This document shows, in pieces, positions 1-7,609 of a DNA stretch of 14,321 bases. The stretch spans positions 1,278 through 15,598 of the forward strand of contig DNFL01000325.1 of assembly GCA_003486945.1 (NCBI GenBank). The letters run 5' to 3'. Under the pieces are notes generated by a model, which searched no databases, had not been told where the DNA came from, and was given only the letters and a program-made list of their open reading frames with translations. This DNA comes from Hyphomonas sp. (GTDB taxonomy: Bacteria; Pseudomonadota; Alphaproteobacteria; Caulobacterales; Hyphomonadaceae). Every line of letters starts with the position of its first letter. Within the stretch, counting starts at the first letter, position 1. Both the position numbers and the translations under genes were made by a program.

Positions 1-869
1 TGGCGGAGCTTTTCCACATCGCGCAGCCGATCGTTCGTTGCGGGGAACCGGGCCGCATAGCTGGCCGGTGTGCTGTATCCGAGCGCCGAATGCGGACGCC
101 GATGGTTGTAATCCTCGACCCATTCCGCGATGCGTTCGCGGGCGTGTTTGAGGCCGTGGAACAGAGTCTCGTTGAGAAGCTCATCCCGCATCCGGCCGTT
201 GAACGACTCGCAGAAGCCGTTCTGCATTGGCTTGCCGGGTGCGATGAAGTGCCAGGCGATTCCGTGATCCTCGGCCCAGGCCAGCATCGTGTTCGAAGTG
301 AACTCCGTGCCATGGTCCGAGACGATCATGCCGGGGCGTCCTCGCCGCGCGATCACGGCGCTAAGCTCGCGTGCTACGCGTCGCCCTGAAATCGATGTGT
401 CAGGGATTGCGGCAAGGCATTCGCGGGTCACGTCATCGACAAGGTTCAGGATCCTGAACCTTCGTCCGCAAGCGAACTGATCATGCACGAAGTCGATGGA
501 CCACCGCGCATTGGGCCTGGCTTCAACGAGAATGGGCGCCCGCGTGCCGGTGGCGCGCCGTCTGGCTTTGCGCTTGCGCACGGACAGGCCTTCCTCGCGA
601 TAGAGCCTGTAGATGCGATTCACACCTGAAGCCTCCCCTTCGTTGCGCAGCAAGATGAACAGGCGGCGATAGCCGAACCGACGCCGCTCATTGGCAAGAT
701 CGCGCAGCCGTGTGCGCAGCTCCATCTCAGGCTGACGGCGTGAGCGATATCGAACCATCGTCCGATCTGCTCCGACAATCTGGCAGGCCCGCCGCTCTGA
801 TAAATCCATGACGGTCTGCAGATGCGCGACTGCGGCGCGCTCGGCAGCGGGCCCTACCACTTTTTTGAC
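1..869 (-). CDS. IS3-family transposase OrfB (DDE integrase core), cut by window start
   Basis: Catalytic half of the transposase, read leftwards without any stop from the frameshift site to the window edge (289 codons visible). After an HTH_21-like region (about 45-105) comes the rve integrase core: first Asp in ARWSID (residue 126 of the open frame), second Asp in [10 protein letters not shown] (185) and Glu in [15 protein letters not shown] (221). The Asp-Glu gap is 35 residues, giving the DD35E signature. The C-terminal motif [11 protein letters not shown] is also present. There is no good start codon near the beginning, which fits expression only as an OrfAB fusion by -1 frameshifting. 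Only a few C-terminal residues should be missing, since these proteins normally end shortly after this point. The copy looks intact and possibly active. Confidence 0.9.
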
Positions 870-1120
870 AAGAGCTCGCGGAGCGCCGCGACATCCAGCA
901 TCGACTCTGCAAGCAGCTTCTTCAGCTTCGCGTTCTCGTCTTCCAATGCCTTGAGGCGCCGGGCTTCGGAGACATCCATGCCGCCATAGCGAGACTTCCA
1001 ATTGTAGAGGGTCGCCTCCGAGACACCGTGCTTGCGGGAAAGATCCGCTGCCTTCGCGCCGGCTTCCATCTCCTTCAAGACCGCAATGATCTGTTCTTCA
1101 CTGAAACGGGATCGCTTCAT
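854..1120 (-). CDS. IS3-family transposase OrfA (HTH protein)
   Basis: Short DNA-binding protein (88 aa) that recognises the insertion sequence ends. It begins [17 protein letters not shown], the typical IS407-group OrfA start, followed by a helix-turn-helix (residues about 20-42, [20 protein letters not shown]) and a leucine-rich coiled-coil tail (about 52-85) of the kind used for multimerisation with OrfAB. The start is supported by an AGGAAGGA ribosome binding site just upstream. It stops with TAG at 856-854, immediately after the slippery run at 866-860, so some ribosomes shift back by one into orfB to make the OrfAB transposase. Confidence 0.92.
   Translation of the reverse strand: MKRSRFSEEQIIAVLKEMEAGAKAADLSRKHGVSEATLYNWKSRYGGMDVSEARRLKALEDENAKLKKLLAESMLDVAALRELLSKKW
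860..866 (-). promoter_or_regulatory. Programmed -1 frameshift site (A AAA AAG)
   Basis: On the minus strand the sequence A AAA AAG lies in the orfA frame as TCA AAA AAG, three codons before the orfA stop. Slipping back one base pairs both tRNAs with AAA AAA and moves the ribosome into the open orfB frame. This is the classic IS3-family heptamer. No stimulatory stem-loop was confirmed. Confidence 0.85.
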
Positions 1121-1184
1121 CTGTCCGTCCTTCCTGAGGGCCGGACTCTAACTCAATCTGGAGGAAATTCTCAGTGGCAGGTCA

Positions 1185-1282
1185 CCACCGTTGAATGCCG
1201 CTCCGGCGATAATGTCGCCGCAATCAAATTACGGATGCATTCGATGGAGCCTGCAGCAGATGCTATTGTTGAGCGGGCCTGA
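1185..1282 (+). other. Possible 3' remnant of a gene interrupted by the insertion sequence
   Basis: From the inferred IS end, one frame stays open for about 32 codons and stops with TGA at 1280-1282, seven bases before the ATG of the EAL gene. The translation (TTVECRSGDNVAAIKLRMHS, then about 12 more residues) has ordinary coding-like composition. The tight spacing to the next gene is what one expects from an upstream operon partner. It is too short to recognise, and an open run of this length can arise by chance. The alternative is that it is simply the leader of the next gene. Confidence 0.2.
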
Positions 1283-1288
1283 ACAAGC

Positions 1289-3283
1289 ATGACGCAACTG
1301 TCCCATAATGGAAAACGGAGAGCGGCAGAGATCCGGCGGGGTGACCAGCTGATTGCGTACACTATGGCAGGCCTTATCCTGCTTATGGCCATTGTGTATT
1401 CACTGTCACCCGCCCCAGGAGACGTAGCTTCCCATTCGGATCCTGTCTGGATTGCAATGGCGGCGCTCGCAGCCGGCACAGTTGTCAGGATCCTTCTTAC
1501 CCGAAGATCGGCACTCACCCGTAGTGTCGCGCTGTTGCTTACGGTTTTTGAATTCAGTGTTCTGATTTTCCTGATTGTCTGCTTTGCCCAGCGCTATTCA
1601 CAGCCTTCCGCTTTCGTCCTGAAGTCTCCGACTTTCGTCTGGCTCTTTGTACTGATCAGTCTTCGAGCCTTGCGGTTCGATCCGCTCGAAATCCTGGTTG
1701 CCGGCGGAGCCGCCGTAATGGGATGGGCGGTCGTTCTGGCCTGGACACTCGCGGATAGTCCACCAGGCACCGTGACAAGGGACTTCGTCGCCTACATGAC
1801 GGGCTCCAGGATATTGATCGGCGCCGAAGTCGAGAAGCTCATTGCGCTCTCGATGTTCACGGCGGCTCTCGCAATGGCCATGCATCGGGGCGAGTCCTTC
1901 CTGCGGGACCTCTGGACCCGAACGCACGAACTCGCAAAAACTCTTCGAAAGGAAAAGTTGCTCATCCGCAAACTGGAAGCGGAAACACAGGAGCGCGTCA
2001 GGGCCAATACCTTGTTGCGAGACGCGCTCTACAAGGATTCACTTACGGGTTCAGCCTCCTCGGCATGGCTCGATTTGCAGATTGAAGAACGCTCGAGCCT
2101 GACCGAACGTGCGAGCCTGCTTCTTGTGCTGATCGACCTCTGTCAGTTCAGGCAATTCAATGAAGTGCTCGGACACAATCAGGGAAACGGCATTCTGATC
2201 TCTGCCGCGAGACTGCTTGAGGCCGACTATGCCGGGCGCGCGCAAGTGTTCAGGGTTTCTTCCGATGAGTTCGCGCTTTTGTTCGACGACGAAATCTCTG
2301 TGAGCGACAGCGAAGCAGTTTGCCGCGAGTTACTACAACTTTTTGAACTACCACTCGGAACGGGCGCTGCGCGATTCTCAGGTGGTGTAAACATTGGGGC
2401 CGCGCTTGCGAAAAATGGCTCCGAAGCCATTCATCTGCGCAGCAATGCGAGCCTCGCCCTGAACGCCGCCAAGCGCCGGGGCCGTCAGCATAGCCAGGTT
2501 TACTCAAAGGACCAGCGCGCACGGGCTGAGGCTCTTGCACGGATCGAACTCGCGCTACCGGATGCACTCAAGCGCCGCGAACTTTTTCTTGCCTACCAAC
2601 CGATCGTGCACCTTCAGACCCGCCGCCTTGCCGGATGGGAGGCGCTCTTGCGCTGGAACAGTCCGGAGTTCGGCGAGGTCGCGCCCTCTGACTTCATACC
2701 TGTTCTGGAAGAGACAGGCCGTATCGATCAGATAGGCTGCGAAATCCTTGGCGAAGCCGTGCGCGACGCCGAGGCAATGAGCCGTCAGCTGGGCCGCTCT
2801 GATCTGTTTGTCAGCGTAAACGTCTCTGCAAAGCAGCTGAATGCGCCCGAGCCGCTGATCAGTGCGGTCGGCGAGGCGGTCTCGCGCTACGCCAACCTGA
2901 AGCTTGAATTGACCGAGAGCTGTGTCGCCAACGATCCGGACTCTGCGTCTGAAGTCCTTTTCCGTTTGAAACGCGCCGGCGCTCTGCTGGCCATAGATGA
3001 CTTTGGGACTGGTATGTCATCCCTTGCCCACATTCACCGGTATCCATTTGACACAATCAAGCTGGACAGAACCTTCGTCCAATCCGAGCATGGTCAGCTT
3101 ACCCGCGGAATTGTTCAGCTGGCAGACTCAATTCGTCTCTCAACCATTGCGGAGGGAATCGAAACGCGCGCGCAAATGACCCAGATGCGGGACATGGGAG
3201 CCACTTATGGTCAAGGTTTTCTGTGGGGCCGAGCTGCTCCGCTTTCTTCATGGCTCACAGGTAGCCCCGCATCGTTCGAGTGA
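1289..3283 (+). CDS. Membrane-anchored GGDEF/EAL protein, probable cyclic-di-GMP phosphodiesterase
   Basis: Protein of 664 aa predicted to break down the second messenger c-di-GMP. Residues about 20-200 form an N-terminal domain with about six hydrophobic segments, including the stretch VWLFVLISLRALRFDP, which resembles the membrane domain of some alphaproteobacterial class III adenylate cyclases (from memory, unchecked). A helical linker (205-245) leads to a GGDEF domain (about 245-405) whose active site reads SSDEF (324-328), without an RxxD inhibitory site, so cyclase activity is unlikely. The EAL domain (about 415-655) keeps its metal and catalytic residues: E451 in EALLRW, N511, E540/E543 in ELTE, D570-D571 in DDFGTG, K591, E622 in AEGIE and Q642 in GQGF. 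The start follows an in-frame TGA, so no longer form is possible; the ribosome binding site is weak. The gene sits about 105 bases from the IS end. Confidence 0.88.
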   Translation: MTQLSHNGKRRAAEIRRGDQLIAYTMAGLILLMAIVYSLSPAPGDVASHSDPVWIAMAALAAGTVVRILLTRRSALTRSVALLLTVFEFSVLIFLIVCFAQRYSQPSAFVLKSPTFVWLFVLISLRALRFDPLEILVAGGAAVMGWAVVLAWTLADSPPGTVTRDFVAYMTGSRILIGAEVEKLIALSMFTAALAMAMHRGESFLRDLWTRTHELAKTLRKEKLLIRKLEAETQERVRANTLLRDALYKDSLTGSASSAWLDLQIEERSSLTERASLLLVLIDLCQFRQFNEVLGHNQGNGILISAARLLEADYAGRAQVFRVSSDEFALLFDDEISVSDSEAVCRELLQLFELPLGTGAARFSGGVNIGAALAKNGSEAIHLRSNASLALNAAKRRGRQHSQVYSKDQRARAEALARIELALPDALKRRELFLAYQPIVHLQTRRLAGWEALLRWNSPEFGEVAPSDFIPVLEETGRIDQIGCEILGEAVRDAEAMSRQLGRSDLFVSVNVSAKQLNAPEPLISAVGEAVSRYANLKLELTESCVANDPDSASEVLFRLKRAGALLAIDDFGTGMSSLAHIHRYPFDTIKLDRTFVQSEHGQLTRGIVQLADSIRLSTIAEGIETRAQMTQMRDMGATYGQGFLWGRAAPLSSWLTGSPASFE

Positions 3284-3416
3284 CGTCTTCAACGATCTGT
3301 GGCAACGGCAAGCCGCGCCTGCGACACGGGGCGTACATGATCGTGGCGCACCGGCGCAAAGGCCAGGATAGAGCTACCGTTTTGCGTCTTCGTCAATTAA
3401 CCCGTACGGCGCCATG

Positions 3417-4037
3417 TCAGGCGCGATCAGCGGGTGCACGGAACGTCAATCGGGCAAGGATTGATCTTTGTATTACAGTCAAGAAGCATAATCCGGCGAA
3501 AAAGTAAGCCAAGACCGCAAACCAAACAGGCCAAATACACATCAAAACAAAGACAAGTATTGTCTCTGCACCTTCGGCTATGCCGGTGCTGTAGAAGAAC
3601 GATTTGGGCCCATGCGCCCGGGTTTCCAATCCGCGTTTTGACGCAATCGCGGCGAATGCCAGAAAGCTGATGCCTGTCAGAGTGAAACTCGCCACCAGCG
3701 CAAGGGCTGGAAGAAGGTTCTCCGGATCAGCGAGCCCAAACCCGAGCGGGACCGACACGTAGAATACAAAGTCAGCTACAATATCCAGGTATCCGCCGAA
3801 GTCTGTCGGCCCCGCCCGGCGCGCGAGCGCCCCGTCAAGACCATCGAGGAGCCTGTTGATCAGAACGAGGACGAGGCCCGCCAGATAGTGTTCGTAGGCG
3901 ACCAACGCACCGCTCAGTATACCGATCACCATTCCGAGTAAGGTCAGGGCGTTTGCGGTCATGCCCCAGATTTGAAGCCTTGTCGCCAGCGCCTGCAGCG
4001 CCGGGTCGATCATTGGACGCAGCCGTGAATCAAACAT
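3417..4037 (-). CDS. CDP-alcohol phosphotransferase family membrane protein
   Basis: Integral membrane enzyme (206 aa from the chosen start) of the family that joins a CDP-linked lipid or alcohol to an acceptor alcohol, as in phospholipid head-group synthesis. The signature is clear: D65-x2-D68-G-x2-A-R ... G-x3-D85-x3-D89, whose four Asp bind the metal and CDP. The spacer between AR and G is seven residues instead of the usual eight. About six hydrophobic helices are visible. A longer frame reaches back to 4115, but that start would overlap the transporter gene. The ATG at 4037 lies five bases after the transporter stop and begins MFDSRLRPMIDP, as expected for this subfamily. It is the last gene of a leftward run. 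The acceptor substrate cannot be read from the sequence. Confidence 0.85.
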   Translation of the reverse strand: MFDSRLRPMIDPALQALATRLQIWGMTANALTLLGMVIGILSGALVAYEHYLAGLVLVLINRLLDGLDGALARRAGPTDFGGYLDIVADFVFYVSVPLGFGLADPENLLPALALVASFTLTGISFLAFAAIASKRGLETRAHGPKSFFYSTGIAEGAETILVFVLMCIWPVWFAVLAYFFAGLCFLTVIQRSILARLTFRAPADRA

Positions 4038-4042
4038 GATGT

Positions 4043-5308
4043 CTAACCCGAAGAGATTGTCACAAGCCCGATAACTGCGCCGGTCATGGCAGACGCAAGA
4101 TTTCCGGCGAGCCAACTCTTCATGCCCAGCGAGGCTACGTCGGATTTTCGATCAGGTGCCAGTGTTGAAATTGTCGAGACGATCAATCCGACGCTCGCAA
4201 GGTTGGCGACACCCGATAATGCGTATGTCATGATCAGAAGACTTCTTGGGTCGAGCGTCCCGGCAGGCAGCGCAGCAAGATCCAGGTAAGCGACATATTC
4301 GTTGAGGATAACTTTCGTACCCATCAAGGCTCCGGCGCTCTCCGCCTGATCTGCGGGAATACCGATCGCCCACATTAATGGGGCGAACAGCCAACCAAAC
4401 AGCCTGCGGAGCGTCAACGGCTCACCCTCTACAGCCGGCAGAACGCCTAGCAGCTGGTCAACCAGATTTACGAACGCGAATGCAACGATGATCACACCGA
4501 TCACCGCAAGAACAAGCTGGACCCCTTCCATTGTTCCGCGCAGCGCCGCGTCCATGCTGCTTTCATACTTCAAATCCGGCTCGATCGGCGCGGTATCCGG
4601 TTTCCCATCTCCGGGGACCATGATCCTGGCAATGAGGATGGCTGCCGGCAGGGATACGATTGACGCAGAAATCAGGTGGCCGATCGCGTCAGGCACAACG
4701 CCGGACAGGGTGCTGGCATAGAGTATCATGATCGCACCCGAAATGGTGGACATGATCAGAACCATGACAGCAAACAGGTCGGATCGGCTGACACGGCTGA
4801 GCCAGGCCTTCAGGATGAGTGGCGACTCGACAACTCCCAGAAAGAGCGTCGAAGCGCCCCCCAAACCCACGAAGCCGCTCACCCCCAACCCCCTCCGGAG
4901 CGCCCATGACAGGGCCCGGACAATCACTCTCAGAACGCCCCAATGCCAGAGAAGCGCAGACAATGCAGAGAACACGATAATCAGCGGAAGAATCTGGAAG
5001 GCGATGATCACCGGTTCATCGGCGCCCGGCTTCAGCATGAAGGGTATTGGCGCACCTCCTGTGTAGCCGAACATGTAACTGGAGCCGACAAGAGTTGCCC
5101 GCTCAATTGAGGAGACGGCGTCGTTTGCAAAGCCGATCAACTGTTGTGCAAGCTCAGAACGGGTCACGATCAAGGCGATCGCAATCTGCACCGCGATGGC
5201 GCCGGCGATCCAAAGCCCGTGGGGCCGCGTGGAACGGTCCTCCGACAGGATCCAGCACAGACCCAGAATGAAACCGAGCCCCACGATTCCTTGAAAATTC
5301 TGCAGCAT
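4043..5308 (-). CDS. Concentrative nucleoside transporter (CNT/NupC family)
   Basis: Inner-membrane cation-coupled nucleoside importer of 421 aa, normal length for bacterial CNTs. Multiple hydrophobic helices run throughout. The family signature GTKVILNEYVAY (330-341) holds E337, matching the ribose-binding Glu332 of the Vibrio cholerae transporter. TYALSGVANLASVGL supplies the Asn and Ser corresponding to Asn368 and Ser371. In the first hairpin loop the usual GQTE reads GVVE (158-161): the ribose-contacting Glu (161) is kept, but the two base-contacting residues are valines. A GGGGCGGGG-rich purine stretch precedes the ATG. Its stop lies five bases before the next gene and its start is 46 bases after the flavoprotein gene, so it is probably co-transcribed with both. 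Confidence 0.9.
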   Translation of the reverse strand: MLQNFQGIVGLGFILGLCWILSEDRSTRPHGLWIAGAIAVQIAIALIVTRSELAQQLIGFANDAVSSIERATLVGSSYMFGYTGGAPIPFMLKPGADEPVIIAFQILPLIIVFSALSALLWHWGVLRVIVRALSWALRRGLGVSGFVGLGGASTLFLGVVESPLILKAWLSRVSRSDLFAVMVLIMSTISGAIMILYASTLSGVVPDAIGHLISASIVSLPAAILIARIMVPGDGKPDTAPIEPDLKYESSMDAALRGTMEGVQLVLAVIGVIIVAFAFVNLVDQLLGVLPAVEGEPLTLRRLFGWLFAPLMWAIGIPADQAESAGALMGTKVILNEYVAYLDLAALPAGTLDPRSLLIMTYALSGVANLASVGLIVSTISTLAPDRKSDVASLGMKSWLAGNLASAMTGAVIGLVTISSG

Positions 5309-5354
5309 ATAATCCCCGCCCCGCTACCTTATAAAATCCTATGTGCGACGGATT

Positions 5355-7508
5355 TCATTTGCCGCGCCGCCAGCGGTGATAAGTCTCTGCAATTTTCAAT
5401 AGCCCGCGCGGCGCGCGTTGACGCCGCCACTCGCCGGCCAGAAGTTTACTGGATTCTGACAAGGTCGGGTACGCGTGAACCGTGGCAAGAATCTTGTTCA
5501 GACCGATGCGATGCTTCATCGCAAGAACATATTCCGCGATCATCTCTCCGGCATTTTCCGATACAATGACAGCTCCCAGGATCCGGTCGGAACCCTTGGC
5601 GGTGAGCACCTTGACGAAGCCTGCCCGTGCACCTTCTGCAACCGCCCGGTCCAGGCGGCTGATCGGTAGGGTGGTCACCTCATAGGCTATATTCTCGCGT
5701 CGGGCGTCAATCTCATTCAGCCCGACACGGGCCACTTCCGGATCTATAAAGGTCGTCCACGGAATTACGCGGTAATCTGCCCGGAATTTTCGGAACTGGC
5801 CAAACAAGGCGTTCACGCTCGCATACCAAGCCTGATGCGATGCGGTGTGTGTAAACTGGTAAGGTCCCGCCACATCACCGGCCGCAAAGATATTGGGGAA
5901 ACGCGTCGCCATGAACCCGTTCACATCTAGAAATTTGTCGCCGCCTATTCCAAGCGCCTCAAGCCCATAGCCTTGCTGGCGGGCACGGCGGCCTACGGCA
6001 ATGATCAGTACGTCGAACTCAATCTCGATCGAATGATCACCCTGGCGCAGCCGGAGAACCTGCACTCCGCTGTTTACTTCAACGCGATCAGCACTGTGCG
6101 AGGTTTTTACGCGTACGCCGGAAGCCGTGAGAGCTTCCCCGACGATTTCAGAGACATCATTGTCTTCCCTGGGCAGGATCGTTGGGCCCCGCTCGACAAG
6201 CGATACGCGGCTGCCGAGGCGCGCCAGTGCCTGAGCAAGTTCGCAACCAATCGGACCACCACCCAGAACCACTACCTTTTCCGGCGCTACTTTGAGACTT
6301 GCAAGATAGTCCCAGATTGTATCGCTGGTGAAGAACGCACTGCCGCTGAGCCCGGGAATGTCCGGAATTACAGGTTCAGCGCCGGTCGCCAGTACTATTG
6401 CGCGGGTCGTAACACGCTCTGATTGACCGGACGTATCCGTAATTTCCACCGTCCACGGATCTATGAGCCGGGCTTCCCCGTTGCGCACATCCACGCCGAG
6501 TTCAGAATAGCGTTCGACACTGTCGTGAGGGGCGATCTTGTTCACCGCTGCACTGATGCGGGACATAACCGCCTCGAAATCGATCTGGGCGGATTCCGTT
6601 GATACCCCGAATTCTTCCGCTGACTTGATCGTATAGGCGACCTTGGCACTCTTGATCAGGGTTTTCGACGGCACACACCCCGTATTGAGGCAATCACCTC
6701 CCATTTTGTGCTTCTCGACGAGCGTCACCTTAGCTTTGACGGTTGCGGCAATATAAGCGGATACGAGACCGGCTGCGCCTGCTCCGATAACAATGAGGTT
6801 GCGATCAAACCGCTTCGGGCGGGTGAACCCCTTGTACAGGCGACGTCGGCGCATGAGTCCGATCAGCGCTTTGCCGATCCACGGCGCGATGCCCAGTGCC
6901 GCCAGGGACAGAATGAGGGAGGGAGAAGAAATCTGCGACACTGAATTCAGCTCTGCGAGCCTTGTTCCAGCATTCACGTAGATCAACGTTCCAAGCAGCA
7001 TGCCCACCTGGCTCACCCAGAAAAACGTCCAGACCCGCAATTTCGTCAGCCCCATGAGGAGATTGACCATGAAGAAGGGCACAATCGGAACCAGGCGAAG
7101 CGAAAACAAGTAGAAGGCGCCGTCCTCACGGACCCCCGCATTTATCTGATCAAGTTGCCTGTCGAACCGGCGCCCGACCCAGTCTCGTAAAAAGACGCGC
7201 GACGTAAGGAACGCTAACGTAGCTCCGATCGTCGATGAAAAAGATACAGCAATCGTTCCAACAAATACGCCGAAAAATGCGCCTGCCGCAATCGTAAGGA
7301 TGGCTGCGCCGGGAACCGATGCTGCGGTAACCAGAATGTATGCCAGGCAAAACAGCAGCAAGGTCAGCAGCGGCCGCTCCGCTTTGAAACTGGCGACCTC
7401 GGATTGCGCTTCCTTGAGAGTTGAAAGCGAAAGCACGCCGGTCGTCCCTGCCCAGAAAATCAGGACCAACAGACCTGCGAGCAAAAGGATGCCAACCGCC
7501 CGCTTCAT
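5355..7508 (-). CDS. TVP38/DedA-type membrane domain fused to FAD-dependent disulfide oxidoreductase
   Basis: Two-part protein (717 aa from the chosen start). Residues 1-225 are a TVP38/TMEM64 (SNARE-associated, DedA-like) membrane domain with several helices and the family stretch FYLFSLRLVPIVPFF plus GTLIYVNAGT. Residues 235-717 are a class I pyridine nucleotide-disulfide oxidoreductase: FAD site GAGAAG (242-247), redox cysteines in GGDCLNTGCVPSK (C273, C278), NAD(P)H site GGGPIG (416-421) with a Glu two strands on (VERG) suggesting NADH, second FAD motif AAGDVAG, and a dimer-interface His-Glu pair in HAYPTLSE (H678, E685). It lacks the C-terminal Cys pair and N-terminal metal-binding domain of mercuric reductase, so I do not call it MerA. 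An ATG at 7598 would add 30 unlikely residues; MKRAVGILLL at 7508 opens the membrane domain cleanly. The thiol substrate is unknown. Confidence 0.88.
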   Translation of the reverse strand: MKRAVGILLLAGLLVLIFWAGTTGVLSLSTLKEAQSEVASFKAERPLLTLLLFCLAYILVTAASVPGAAILTIAAGAFFGVFVGTIAVSFSSTIGATLAFLTSRVFLRDWVGRRFDRQLDQINAGVREDGAFYLFSLRLVPIVPFFMVNLLMGLTKLRVWTFFWVSQVGMLLGTLIYVNAGTRLAELNSVSQISSPSLILSLAALGIAPWIGKALIGLMRRRRLYKGFTRPKRFDRNLIVIGAGAAGLVSAYIAATVKAKVTLVEKHKMGGDCLNTGCVPSKTLIKSAKVAYTIKSAEEFGVSTESAQIDFEAVMSRISAAVNKIAPHDSVERYSELGVDVRNGEARLIDPWTVEITDTSGQSERVTTRAIVLATGAEPVIPDIPGLSGSAFFTSDTIWDYLASLKVAPEKVVVLGGGPIGCELAQALARLGSRVSLVERGPTILPREDNDVSEIVGEALTASGVRVKTSHSADRVEVNSGVQVLRLRQGDHSIEIEFDVLIIAVGRRARQQGYGLEALGIGGDKFLDVNGFMATRFPNIFAAGDVAGPYQFTHTASHQAWYASVNALFGQFRKFRADYRVIPWTTFIDPEVARVGLNEIDARRENIAYEVTTLPISRLDRAVAEGARAGFVKVLTAKGSDRILGAVIVSENAGEMIAEYVLAMKHRIGLNKILATVHAYPTLSESSKLLAGEWRRQRAPRGLLKIAETYHRWRRGK

Positions 7509-7609
7509 GATCGAGTCACTTTCTGCAATCAAATGCCCGAAAAACATGATGCGCCCGAGCATCCAGAGACCTCGATCCCAGCACCATTGCCCTGTCATCC
7601 AAATTCTGA

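Larger units (their letters stand above)
1..1184 (-). mobile_element. IS3-family insertion sequence (IS407-type), one end present
   Basis: Leftward-reading IS3-family element holding orfA, a -1 frameshift site and orfB. The orfA-proximal end is placed at 1184 because the outward-reading sequence there starts TGACCTGCCACTGAGAAT, which has the TG terminus of IS3-family ends and sits about 64 bases before the orfA start, as usual for this group. The other end lies beyond position 1, so neither the inverted-repeat pair nor the target duplication can be checked. Family assignment rests on the two-frame organisation, the DDE catalytic triad and the orfA sequence; the exact end position is inferred. 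Confidence 0.85.

Noticed and set aside
1289..3283. Active diguanylate cyclase
   Set aside because: The catalytic GGDEF motif is SSDEF and the neighbouring DxLTGLxNR motif is also degenerate.
3284..3416. Rightward open frame after the EAL gene (from 3280) suggesting a small gene
   Set aside because: Overlaps the EAL stop and the end of the convergent phosphotransferase gene; no ribosome binding site and a random basic translation.
5334..5355. Small inverted repeat AAATCC/GGATTT between the flavoprotein and transporter genes
   Set aside because: Only six AT-leaning pairs with a ten-base loop and no T tract; the genes look co-transcribed, so a terminator is not supported.
5973..6422. 149-codon rightward open frame inside the flavoprotein gene
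   Set aside because: It lies fully antisense to the FAD domain, whose motifs are intact; its translation shows no recognisable domain.
5355..7508. Mercuric reductase
   Set aside because: The CxxxxC flavin site is shared by the whole class I family. There is no heavy-metal-binding N-terminus, no C-terminal Cys pair and no mer genes nearby, and the His-Glu pair is of the dihydrolipoamide dehydrogenase type.
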